In this document: positions 42,509 to 50,186 of the stretch, one piece after another
How the letters are laid out: the number at the start of each line of letters is the position of its first letter
Position numbering within the stretch: position 1 is the first letter of the stretch
Source of the DNA: Hymenobacter cavernae
GTDB lineage: Bacteria > Bacteroidota > Bacteroidia > Cytophagales > Hymenobacteraceae
DNA: 64,000 bases
Direction: 5' to 3'
NCBI RefSeq assembly: GCF_014641455.1
Contig: NZ_BMHT01000002.1
Coordinates: forward strand, 1-64,000
The notes under the pieces: model-generated
Databases searched by the model: none
What the model saw: only the letters and a program-made list of their open reading frames with translations
What the model was told of the DNA's origin: nothing
Program-made: the position numbers and the translations under genes

Positions 42509-43111
42509 ATGAACCGCATCACCCGCTTTTTTGCCCGACCGGCCGCGTTGGCTTTTGTCGGTCTTTCCTTACTGTTGGGCGCTACGAGCTGCGCCACTAC
42601 GTCGCGCGTAGGTGTCTCTTCCGACTTTGATCACTCTGTAAACTTCCGGGCCTACAAAACCTGGGCCTGGTATCCACAGCAGCAGCCTGACACCGAAGGC
42701 GGCCCTGCCAAAGGCTACGAGTCGTTCCTCGATAAGCGCATGCGCGCTGCCGTCGAAACGGAGATGCAGAAGAAAGGCTTAGCCTACTCTGAAACCAACC
42801 CCGACCTGTACATCGCCTACTCGGCTAAGGTTGAGGATAAGCAGAGCGTATCGCCTTACTATAACGGCCTAGGTTATCCGTACTACGGCTATGGCTTCTA
42901 CGGCCGGGGCTACGGCTACACGCCTGTAACTGAGTACAAAGCCGGTACCGTCATCATCGACTTCGTTGATGCACATCGCAAAGAGCTGGCTTGGCGCGGC
43001 CAGGGTCAGGCTCAGCTGGATCAGCAAACCATCTCGGAGCAGGAAACCTACCGCATTGTCGGTAGCATCCTGGGTACGTACCCGCCGCAAGACACTAACG
43101 CTCGTCGTTAG
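42509..43111 (+). CDS. DUF4136 lipoprotein
   Basis: The 200-aa protein has a lipoprotein signal (ALAFVGLSLLLGATSCATT; lipid Cys29) and a DUF4136 domain: VSSDFDHSVNFRAYKTWAWY, FLDKRMRAAVETEMQKKGL, PDLYIAYSAKVEDKQ, and the C-terminal GTVIIDFVDAHRKELAWRG. A Gly/Tyr-rich loop (GYPYYGYGFYGRGYGY) interrupts the domain, as in many family members. It is an outer-membrane or periplasmic lipoprotein of unknown function. Confidence 0.88.
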   Translation: MNRITRFFARPAALAFVGLSLLLGATSCATTSRVGVSSDFDHSVNFRAYKTWAWYPQQQPDTEGGPAKGYESFLDKRMRAAVETEMQKKGLAYSETNPDLYIAYSAKVEDKQSVSPYYNGLGYPYYGYGFYGRGYGYTPVTEYKAGTVIIDFVDAHRKELAWRGQGQAQLDQQTISEQETYRIVGSILGTYPPQDTNARR

Positions 43112-43129
43112 GCTTCTAGATCAGAAATG

Positions 43130-43165
43130 ATAAAGCCCTTCTCAGTTCGCTGAGAAGGGCTTTAT
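43130..43165 (+). terminator. Intrinsic terminator with UUCG tetraloop
   Basis: ATAAAGCCCTTCTCAG (43130-43145) and its complement (43150-43165) are perfect 16-bp arms with a TTCG loop, an especially stable hairpin. It directly precedes copy 2 of the 121-bp repeat. Confidence 0.9.
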
Positions 43166-43170
43166 GTTTA

Positions 43171-43291
43171 GTAGGAAAGCGCCACGGCGCGTTCGGCACC
43201 CGCACGAATTAAGCAATCCGATTACCTACGACTAGGCTACTAACCCTTGCCAGATTGTTCAATGACCGAACGCGCCGTGGCGCGTTCCTAC
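43171..43291. repeat. 121-bp palindromic element, copy 2
   Basis: Inverted ends 43171-43197 and 43265-43291 match each other and those of the element at 18030-18150 with one or two mismatches, while the 67-nt core differs. As in copy 1, the right end abuts the 3' end of a minus-strand gene (stop codon at 43294). Confidence 0.85.
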
Positions 43292-43293
43292 AG

Positions 43294-46164
43294 CTAGAAC
43301 AAATCATTCTTAGCGGGCACCGTGTACGGCTGCTTTTCCCCGCTGGTCTTGGGCAGGCCGAAGAAGAAGTACAAGGTGCGCTTGGTGCTGCCACTTACGT
43401 GGTTCACCTCGCTGTTCGGACCTAGCTTTTGGGGGTTGGCATCCACGTTCAACGCTAGCTTGGTGCCGATGGGCGGAATTGCATCCAGGAAAGATAGGTT
43501 GCCGATGGGCAGCGCCGGGTGCGGCTTTACGCCCGACAGGCCGTAGAAATCCAGCATCCGCACGTACAGACCTTTGTCGGGGCTGGCTACCAGGAATTTG
43601 CCTTCTACCGTGTTCATCTCCAACCAGGTAATATCCGCGAAGTAGCCCTTGAACTCGGGGTAAATCCAGGGCGCGGCGCCGGTCTGGGTGTTGTTGTAGG
43701 CATTTTCCCACACGTTGTCGGTTACGCCTTGCAGACGGTTTTTCCACACGCGGTAGGGGCCTTTGCCCAGCCACTTAGCACCTAGCACAAAGTTTTCGGG
43801 ATAGGTGAAGCTCACGCCCGTAAAGGGGAAGTCGCCGTTGAGCGCGTACTCGTAGTCGAGGCTGAGCCAGCCGGTGCCGTGCATCTTCCAGCGCACGTAC
43901 TTCAGGTCGCCGGTGTAGCTGGCTTCCACTACTTCGCCGTCGTTCTCCTTGCGGTGCGTGAGGCCGGTGAAGCTAGCATTGCCGCTCACCATCACGGGGC
44001 CATTGCCGAAGGACAATCTATCGCCGCCGTTGCCTTTCACGCCCGTAAGCTTGCCGTTGCGCTTGTTGAACGTCACGGTGATGTCGCTGGCTTTCAGCGT
44101 GAGGGTGCTATCCGTTTCGGTGGCTTCTACGGGCAGCGGCTGCTTGTCTTGCAGCGTCAGGATGCCGTCCAGCAGCTTATCGTTACCTACGGTTTTCCAC
44201 GACCATTTATACACCAGGTTCTTGGCCGGGTCGTAGGCCGAAAGCAACAGCGCGTCGTAGCTTTTCCAGTCTTTGGGCAGTTTCAGATCGAGCTTACCGC
44301 TGGCAAGCGGCGCCACATTGGGGCTAGCTATCCGGCTCTTTTTCAAAGTAGTGTACCCGGAGAAAGCTTCGCCCGGCTTACGATACTTCACCAGCTCCCA
44401 CTGGAAATAGCACTGGTTCAGGTTGGTGAAGTGGTAGCGGTTTTCCACCGGAATGCTGCCCTTGAAGGAGCTAGGTAGCTCTTTGAGCGTGATGTGCACC
44501 GGCGAGAAGATCTCGCGGATGGCGTAGAAGCTTCCCTCTTTCTCGCGGTGCGGACCCACTACGCCGTCGGGTGCGTTCACGCCGTTCACGTCGATGATGT
44601 TGTTCAGGTCGGTGCGCACGATGCCTTCATCCACCAGCGCCCAGATGAAGCCGCCGCCCGAGCGCTGCGCCTTCCAGTGCACTTCCCAGAAATCAGCCAG
44701 CCCCACGGCCGCGCCGCCATCATCCTGGGCATGCAGAAACTCGGTGGGCATGTAGATGAGCGAGTCAGCCAGGATTTTCTGGGTGCTGTAGTAGTCTTCG
44801 TAGTGGTTGCAATCGATGCCATTATAGGCGTTACCGGGGCGGTGATGCGCGTGGATAACAGGGCGGTTGGAGAGGTCATATTTACCAAAATCATCGTCCA
44901 GCTCCTTGTTGGTGCCGCCTTCGTTGCCGTTGCTCCAGAAGATGATACTAGGATGATTCACGTCCTTTTCCACCATTTCCTTCACCAGCTTCTCGCCGGC
45001 TTTGGTGCTGTAGGCTTTCTGCCAGCCAGCTAGCTCGTCGAGCACGTACAAACCCAGGGAGTCACAGATTTCCAGAAACTTAGCATCGGGCGGGTAGTGC
45101 GACATGCGCACGGCGTTCATGTTCATCTCCTTGATGAGCTTCACGTCGCCGAGGTGAATGGAATCGTTGAGCGTGCGGCCGGTTTCGGGCCACCAGCTGT
45201 GCCGGTTGATGCCTTTCATCTTCACCTGCGTGCCGTTCACGTAGATGCCTTTGCCGTGCCTAATCTCGATGGTGCGGAAGCCAAACTTCTCTGTGGTTTG
45301 AAAAGCTAGGTTGCCGCCCGTTTTCAGCGTCACGTTGGCCCAGTACATGTTCGGCGTTTCGGCCGTCCACTGCAAGGGCTTATTCACCTTGGTGCGCAGC
45401 GTAACGACCGTATCCTGTGCGCTTGCCGTGCCTTTGGCCGTGCCTACTACTTTGCCCACAGCATCCAGAATATCAGCTTGTAGCTCAGCATTCTGCGGCG
45501 CACCTTTCAGGAACACGTTCATGGCAAACGTGCCATCTGCTTTGGCAGCAATGGCCGTGCGGGCAATAAACTGCTTCGGATACGCCTCCAAGTACACGGG
45601 CCGGAAAATGCCGCCAAAAATCCAGTAATCAGCTAGGCGCTCGGCGTTGTTTACGGAAGCATCGGCCGACATCTTGCTCACCGTTACTTCCAGTAGGTTG
45701 GCTTTATCAGCCTGCAACTTGTTGGTAATGTCGTATTTGAAACGATAGAAAGCGCCCTGGTGAATCGGGCCAGCGAGCTGGCCATTTACTTTCACCTCCG
45801 TGTCCGTCATCGAGCCTTCAAACACTAGGTACACCTGCTTGTCTTTCCAGCTCGCCGGCACCTGAAACTGGCGCTTGTACTGGCCCTTCTCGTCGGCGAA
45901 GCGGAAGTTCTTGCCGTAGGTCTTGTAGTCGCGGCCGTAGTTGTAGCTGCCGAAGCCTTGCTGCTCCCAGCACGACGGCACCTGAATGGTAGTCCAGTAG
46001 CCGCTTTTGCGGCCGCCAGTGCAGTAAAAATCCCAGGTGGCGGTGTGGTTGTTATCGGTGCCGGAGAGGTATTGTACTTGTTTGCGTGTGTCAGTTTGGG
46101 CGCGCAGACTGCTTGTAAAAAGCAGTAAAACGCAGATAATCAGAGAAGCTAGCTTTGGAAGCAT
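43294..46164 (-). CDS. Glycoside hydrolase family 2, beta-galactosidase-like, exported
   Basis: The 956-aa protein has a signal peptide (MLPKLASLIICVLLLFTSSLRA) and GH2 order: N-terminal sugar-binding domain (DTRKQVQYLSGTDN to RPVYLEAYP), an immunoglobulin-like domain, a TIM barrel and a C-terminal beta-galactosidase small-chain-like domain. The acid/base Glu is in FWSNGNEGGTN, and the probable nucleophile Glu is in MPTEFLHAQDDGG; the usual ExxHAMGN context is divergent. The barrel begins with GINRHSWWPETGR. It is expected to cleave beta-galactosides or related glycosides in the periplasm; the substrate is uncertain. It is not beside a SusCD pair. Confidence 0.88.
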   Translation of the reverse strand: MLPKLASLIICVLLLFTSSLRAQTDTRKQVQYLSGTDNNHTATWDFYCTGGRKSGYWTTIQVPSCWEQQGFGSYNYGRDYKTYGKNFRFADEKGQYKRQFQVPASWKDKQVYLVFEGSMTDTEVKVNGQLAGPIHQGAFYRFKYDITNKLQADKANLLEVTVSKMSADASVNNAERLADYWIFGGIFRPVYLEAYPKQFIARTAIAAKADGTFAMNVFLKGAPQNAELQADILDAVGKVVGTAKGTASAQDTVVTLRTKVNKPLQWTAETPNMYWANVTLKTGGNLAFQTTEKFGFRTIEIRHGKGIYVNGTQVKMKGINRHSWWPETGRTLNDSIHLGDVKLIKEMNMNAVRMSHYPPDAKFLEICDSLGLYVLDELAGWQKAYSTKAGEKLVKEMVEKDVNHPSIIFWSNGNEGGTNKELDDDFGKYDLSNRPVIHAHHRPGNAYNGIDCNHYEDYYSTQKILADSLIYMPTEFLHAQDDGGAAVGLADFWEVHWKAQRSGGGFIWALVDEGIVRTDLNNIIDVNGVNAPDGVVGPHREKEGSFYAIREIFSPVHITLKELPSSFKGSIPVENRYHFTNLNQCYFQWELVKYRKPGEAFSGYTTLKKSRIASPNVAPLASGKLDLKLPKDWKSYDALLLSAYDPAKNLVYKWSWKTVGNDKLLDGILTLQDKQPLPVEATETDSTLTLKASDITVTFNKRNGKLTGVKGNGGDRLSFGNGPVMVSGNASFTGLTHRKENDGEVVEASYTGDLKYVRWKMHGTGWLSLDYEYALNGDFPFTGVSFTYPENFVLGAKWLGKGPYRVWKNRLQGVTDNVWENAYNNTQTGAAPWIYPEFKGYFADITWLEMNTVEGKFLVASPDKGLYVRMLDFYGLSGVKPHPALPIGNLSFLDAIPPIGTKLALNVDANPQKLGPNSEVNHVSGSTKRTLYFFFGLPKTSGEKQPYTVPAKNDLF

Positions 46165-46256
46165 GAAGTAGGAAGCTTTGGCAGAGGTGCAGAACAGTGA
46201 GGCGAACATACGCGCTCCTGCTTCGATAGCTAACCTGTACCGTCCTGTTCACCGTT

Positions 46257-46303
46257 AGAACGTCATGCTGATAAAGGAAGCGCATCTCGCGTGCTGACGT
46301 TCT
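46257..46303. repeat. Short GAACGTCA inverted element
   Basis: AGAACGTCA (46257-46265) is repeated in inverse at 46295-46303 around TGCTGATAAAGG...GCGTGC. It lies upstream of the GH2 gene, next to the 46310 palindrome. It looks like a degenerate member of a dispersed palindromic repeat family. Confidence 0.45.
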
Positions 46304-46309
46304 GGAGTT

Positions 46310-46360
46310 GACCAAAAGCAAAAAGGACAAGCTGGCAGCTTGTCCTTTTTGCTTTTGGTC
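46310..46360. terminator. Long palindrome, 25-bp arms, 1-nt loop (lipA terminator)
   Basis: Arms 46310-46334 and 46336-46360 are perfectly complementary around a single G, with AAAAGCAAAAAGG/CCTTTTTGCTTTT tracts. It lies 11 bp after the lipA stop codon and would end lipA transcription before the GH2 gene. It belongs to the class of near-zero-loop palindromes found at gene ends in this window. Confidence 0.85.
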
Positions 46361-46371
46361 GTCTTAATCAA

Positions 46372-47277
46372 CTAGATTGGCACATTCACATGGCGCTCAG
46401 CGTGGTAGCTGCTGCGAACCAGCGGACCGGACTCTACATACTTGAGGCCGCGTCGCAGACCTTCTTCGCGGTAATGCGCGAACAGATCCGGATGGATAAA
46501 CTCGGCTACTTCGATGTGGCGCTTCGTGGGTTGCAGGTACTGACCTAGGGTCAGGATATCGAGGCCGTTTTCAGCCAGGTCGTCCATAGCTTTGTAGACC
46601 TCTTCCTTCTGCTCGCCCAAACCTAGCATGATGCCCGATTTGGTGCGCTTGCCGGCTTCTTTCGTGCGCCGAATCTGCTCCAGCGAACGATCATATTTGG
46701 CTTGCGGGCGTACCAGGCGGTAGAGGCTGCCCACGGTTTCCATGTTGTGCGATACCACTTCCTGGCCGCCGGCAATCATCGTATCCAGCGCGGCCCAATT
46801 GGCTTTCACGTCGGGGATGAGCGTCTCGATGGTCGTGGTGGGCGAAAGCTGCTTGGTTTGCACCACCGTTTCGTACCACACGCTGGCGCCGCGGTCCTTC
46901 AGCTCGTCGCGGTTCACGGAGGTAATCACGGCGTGCTTCACGCCCATCAGCTGAATGGCTTCGGCTACGCGGCGCGGCTCATCTAGGTCATACTCGTTGG
47001 GGCGACCCGTGGCAACGGCGCAAAACGAGCAGGAGCGCGTGCAGACGTTACCCAGAATCATGAATGTGGCCGTGCCAGCACCCCAGCACTCGCCCATGTT
47101 CGGGCAGTTGCCGCTTTCGCAGATTGTATGCAGCTTGTGCTCATCCACTAAGCGACGGACTTTCGCGTATTCGGGGCCTACGGGCAGCTTCACGCGCAGC
47201 CAATCGGGCTTCCGCGGCTTAGTAGGCGCGGCAGGCTGTGGTTGTATTATCGGCAGAGTCAGCAACAGATCATCCAT
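46372..47277 (-). CDS. lipA: Lipoyl synthase
   Basis: The radical-SAM enzyme inserts two sulphurs into the octanoyl group on lipoyl domains. The 301-aa protein has the auxiliary [4Fe-4S] motif Cys53-Cys58-Cys64 ([12 protein letters not shown]), the radical-SAM motif Cys79, Cys83, Cys86 (CTRSCSFC), and the C-terminal RSSYHAE that supplies a ligand serine. Its targets in this window include both lipoyl domains of OdhB. A long palindrome just after the stop codon probably terminates transcription. Confidence 0.97.
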   Translation of the reverse strand: MDDLLLTLPIIQPQPAAPTKPRKPDWLRVKLPVGPEYAKVRRLVDEHKLHTICESGNCPNMGECWGAGTATFMILGNVCTRSCSFCAVATGRPNEYDLDEPRRVAEAIQLMGVKHAVITSVNRDELKDRGASVWYETVVQTKQLSPTTTIETLIPDVKANWAALDTMIAGGQEVVSHNMETVGSLYRLVRPQAKYDRSLEQIRRTKEAGKRTKSGIMLGLGEQKEEVYKAMDDLAENGLDILTLGQYLQPTKRHIEVAEFIHPDLFAHYREEGLRRGLKYVESGPLVRSSYHAERHVNVPI

Positions 47278-47433
47278 GCTACAAAGGTAAAGGTCAGTTA
47301 ACAGTTATCAGCTACCATTTAACAAGCCAGATGATAAGTTGATACTACACAACCGATAGCCCCGGCAGGAGGTTCGTAGCGCGATGCTGCCCGTCTGCCA
47401 GTTGTTAAATGCTATCTGTTAAATGACAACCGA

Positions 47434-48240
47434 TCAGCTACGATGACCTAGGTAAATCGTCAGGTACACCGAAGGATAGAATTGCTCATTCAGCGACTTG
47501 GTTTCGCCTGCTTGCTGCACCTGCAGGATTGTCAGCTTCTTGGTGTAGGCTTCGAGCAGAAAACCCGCTTCTACGCCCGCCACGGCATCCCGATAGCGAC
47601 CGTATTCGAAACTCAGAGCACCGCGTAGGTGCGCGCCGAAATTTGGCTTAGTTTCACCAATACCGCTGAACAACGGGGCGCGGTCGTATATGCGTCCGTC
47701 ACTGTGACGGTTCGGATCGTATTGCTCATTCACAATCTTGACCTGCTTGTTTGGTGGCACCTGACCATTAGCATTTCGATCCGTTTCATCGTAGGCAATA
47801 TAGTAGGGCATAAGCAGCCCGATTGAAGGGCCCACACCTAGGCTGCCATTCACCTGCACACCTGATTCCGGCGCTTTGCGAAAGATCACCCGTTGAACGC
47901 CGAACGAAGGCCGCAATGCAAATAAGTAATTTGACTTGCCATACACATAGGTTCCGCCGGTGTTCAGGTTTGTGCGGCGTTGCTCTTTGGGGTGCTTTAC
48001 CTCTACGCCTTCGATGCTCCAGAAACGCGACCAGTTCTGCGACAATGTCTTGGAGGAGCGCACCGTCGCCCCACCGATCAGGCCGCCACGGGTGTTGAAG
48101 TTGATACCATAGGTAACTTCCTTCCGGTAGGAAGGCTCATCGGTGGCGCTGACGCTTCCACTCTCGCTCTGCGCCCACGCAGAAGGTGCGACTGCCATAG
48201 CGGCGAGTAGAAGACATCCGAAAGCGGGTAGAGTACGCAC
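47434..48240 (-). CDS. Outer-membrane beta-barrel-like protein
   Basis: A secreted protein of about 268 aa and unknown family. The signal peptide is RTLPAFGCLLLAAMAVAPSAWAQ. The mature part alternates beta-strand stretches with Gly/Tyr/Phe turns (VTYGINFNTRGGLIGGATV, YLFALRPSFGVQRVIF, GVQVNGSLGVGPSIGLLMPY) and ends with YPSVYLTIYLGH, as in small porin-like barrels. The start GTG at 48240 is preferred because it begins the signal peptide and leaves room for divergent promoters; ATG 48330 would add 30 residues and leave only 24 bp before osmC. Confidence 0.7.
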   Translation of the reverse strand: MRTLPAFGCLLLAAMAVAPSAWAQSESGSVSATDEPSYRKEVTYGINFNTRGGLIGGATVRSSKTLSQNWSRFWSIEGVEVKHPKEQRRTNLNTGGTYVYGKSNYLFALRPSFGVQRVIFRKAPESGVQVNGSLGVGPSIGLLMPYYIAYDETDRNANGQVPPNKQVKIVNEQYDPNRHSDGRIYDRAPLFSGIGETKPNFGAHLRGALSFEYGRYRDAVAGVEAGFLLEAYTKKLTILQVQQAGETKSLNEQFYPSVYLTIYLGHRS

Positions 48241-48354
48241 GGGTGGCGAAGGAGCTGGAAATTGAACAATGGAGGCAAAAGCCTGTCGCTGAACAGCCGA
48301 CTTATCGAAAGTACGTAAATTTACACGCATTGTCTTACCCTCTTTTGTTGATTT

Positions 48355-48762
48355 ATGAGCACTGCCACCGCCCGCTATTCCGGCCAGCTACGCACTGAAG
48401 CCACCCACATCGCCTCCGGCAACTCCATCGTAACGGATGCCCCGGTGGATAATCATGGCCGCGGAGAAGCCTTTTCGCCTACCGACCTAGTTAGTGCGGC
48501 GCTCGGCTCGTGCATGATGACCATTATGGGCATCGTGGCGGAGCGCAGCCAGCTTGATCTGACGGGCACTACCTTCAACGTAACCAAGCACATGCTGGCC
48601 GAACCGCGCCGCATCGGTCAAATCGACGTGCACTTCAACCTGCCCGCCGCTCTATCACCGAAACACCGCGCCATGCTGGAAAACGCCGCCCGCACCTGCC
48701 CGGTTGCCCTGAGCCTGAACCCGGAAATCCGGCAAGAGGTTCAGTTTACTTATGGCGAGTAG
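48355..48762 (+). CDS. OsmC-family peroxidase-like protein
   Basis: A 135-aa cytoplasmic protein with the OsmC fold. The two redox cysteines are visible, Cys53 in AALGSCMMTIMG and Cys115 in RTCPVALSL, with the preceding SPTDLVSAALGSC motif. OsmC/Ohr proteins reduce organic hydroperoxides with thiol cofactors. The next gene encodes a bacilliredoxin-like YtxJ protein on the opposite strand, a fitting thiol-redox neighbour. A GGTGAG inverted repeat separates them. Confidence 0.9.
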   Translation: MSTATARYSGQLRTEATHIASGNSIVTDAPVDNHGRGEAFSPTDLVSAALGSCMMTIMGIVAERSQLDLTGTTFNVTKHMLAEPRRIGQIDVHFNLPAALSPKHRAMLENAARTCPVALSLNPEIRQEVQFTYGE

Positions 48763-48769
48763 TAAGCTA

Positions 48770-48842
48770 GTGAAATGGTGAGTTGAGGTTCGGTCTGCTG
48801 ACAAGTCCTTCAACTCACCATTTCACGAGTTCACGAGTTCAC
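48770..48842. repeat. GTGAAATGGTGAGTTGA inverted repeat
   Basis: Perfect 17-bp arms at 48770-48786 and 48810-48826 enclose a 23-nt loop, and further GAGTTCAC units continue to 48842. These last units form the C-terminal codons (Ala-Val-Asn-Ser-stop) of the ytxJ gene. It is another member of the family seen at 3611 and in pheS. Confidence 0.75.
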
Positions 48843-49175
48843 CGCCGTCTTCACGTCGCTGAGGCGGATGCCCATGTGTGAGGCGTCGTAGCGGCATTCG
48901 CCATCCTGAATGAGCAGCAGCTGGGGCGACTCATGGCGCACACCAAACTGCTCAGCCACCTGGGCAGAAATGGGGCGGTAGCGCAGTAGATCGAGGTAGT
49001 AAATCTTCGCGTTTTCCAGCCCCGCATCGGCCCATTGGCGTTCCAGCTTGCTCTTGGCAGCGGCGCTGATGGAGCAGGAGGTGCTATGCTTGAATATGAG
49101 AACGGGCTGCTCATGCGATTCGCGGACGATATCGGTGAGCTGTTCGGCTTGGGTGAGCGGTTGCCAGGGAATCAT
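48831..49175 (-). CDS. ytxJ: Bacillithiol-system redox protein YtxJ
   Basis: A 114-aa thioredoxin-fold protein of the YtxJ/BrxC family, monothiol bacilliredoxins that remove bacillithiol from protein thiols. The redox motif is a single active-site cysteine, Cys34, in FKHSTSCSIS, the family pattern. Strands IYYLDLLRYRPIS and SPQLLLIQDGE complete the fold. The last codons lie in a dispersed GAGTTCAC repeat, so the C-terminus may have been changed by repeat insertion. Presence of the gene implies that the organism makes bacillithiol. Confidence 0.9.
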   Translation of the reverse strand: MIPWQPLTQAEQLTDIVRESHEQPVLIFKHSTSCSISAAAKSKLERQWADAGLENAKIYYLDLLRYRPISAQVAEQFGVRHESPQLLLIQDGECRYDASHMGIRLSDVKTAVNS

Positions 49176-49194
49176 TGCAGGGTGGATTAAGGAG

Positions 49195-49524
49195 TTATTC
49201 TTTTTTCTTGTCCTTCTTTCGAAGACGCAGCCCAGGGTGCGTTGGTTCGCTTATGCGCGCCGTGCCGGTCTTATCAAACTTATAACTGGCCCGACCGTCG
49301 TGGGGTTGCCCGGCTTGTCCGCCTTCCCCGCGGCGCAGGTCGGTGCGGCTTACTGCTAAGTGCGAGTCCTTGTATTCGGCTGGATAACGCTGCGCCTCGC
49401 GCAAGGCATGCCGGTTCTCGGCCCGCAGCTTCGCGGGGCTGGTTTCCTTGGTTTGCGCCGCAGCCGACCCGGCATAAGCAACGCTTAGCAGCAATACGAC
49501 GGAAAAAGCTAGGAGATGACGCAT
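49195..49524 (-). CDS. Small secreted basic protein
   Basis: A 109-aa protein of unknown family with a signal peptide (MRHLLAFSVVLLLSVAYAGSAAA). The mature chain is short, polar and Arg/Lys-rich, ending RKKDKKKE, with no Cys. It lies 19 bp from the ytxJ start on the same strand, so the two may be co-transcribed. Function unknown. Confidence 0.6.
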   Translation of the reverse strand: MRHLLAFSVVLLLSVAYAGSAAAQTKETSPAKLRAENRHALREAQRYPAEYKDSHLAVSRTDLRRGEGGQAGQPHDGRASYKFDKTGTARISEPTHPGLRLRKKDKKKE

Positions 49525-49649
49525 GAGCGGGATAGATATAAATTTGCAGATTACTCTTCGTTCAGATCAGCCGGCTGCTGGTCTAGGTATGGGGGTGGCT
49601 TATTTGAACATCAATATAATACGTAGCTTGTCTACCTCTGGTATAAGGA

Positions 49650-49958
49650 TTAAAAAGGTAGCACAATTCCCAGAAACTTGCGTTGCCCGACTTTGTGCCG
49701 AAGGCGGCGATTCTCATATTTGGGCTTCTTCAATAGCCCATTTTTGTCGTAGCTGTTGCGCTGCGGTTTGATCTCAGCCGTTGTGGAGCCATCAGCGGCT
49801 TCGTTGCCGTCGGCACTTTTGCTGGCTTTCACTTTGGGCTGCGGTGGCCCCGTAGGGCTAGGTATGCGATAAGAATGACAGGCTGCCACCGCTAGCAGGC
49901 TACTCAGTAGGAGCACTTGCAAGGCCGGGCGCACGCTACGCAGGACAAAAGATATCAT
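49650..49958 (-). CDS. Small lipoprotein
   Basis: The 102-aa protein has a lipoprotein signal with the lipobox AVAAC (ALQVLLLSSLLAVAACHSYR; lipid Cys about 26) and a polar Lys/Pro/Ser-rich tail (PTGPPQPKVKASKSADGNEA) ending with a hydrophobic C-terminus (KFLGIVLPF). The family is not known. The Met at 49958 starts the signal; the open frame continues 30 residues upstream. The interval 49959-50186 has only CCTAGG sites. Confidence 0.6.
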   Translation of the reverse strand: MISFVLRSVRPALQVLLLSSLLAVAACHSYRIPSPTGPPQPKVKASKSADGNEAADGSTTAEIKPQRNSYDKNGLLKKPKYENRRLRHKVGQRKFLGIVLPF

Positions 49959-50186
49959 AAGCCAGAAGGCAGGCCACAACCTGCGTGTTACGATGTTAGA
50001 GCTAGGTTCCGCACCCTGCAAATCCCCTTCTGTCTGAAGACAAATCACAAAGGATGCGGCTAAGGCATTGCGGCTACCAAAACACGTGCCTTAAGCAGCT
50101 GCTTATGTGTGCCGAAACCTAGCCGCTTAACCGGCTGGCAGCACAACCTAGGTTCTGCTGCGCTGGTCAAACGATTTATCATGGGT

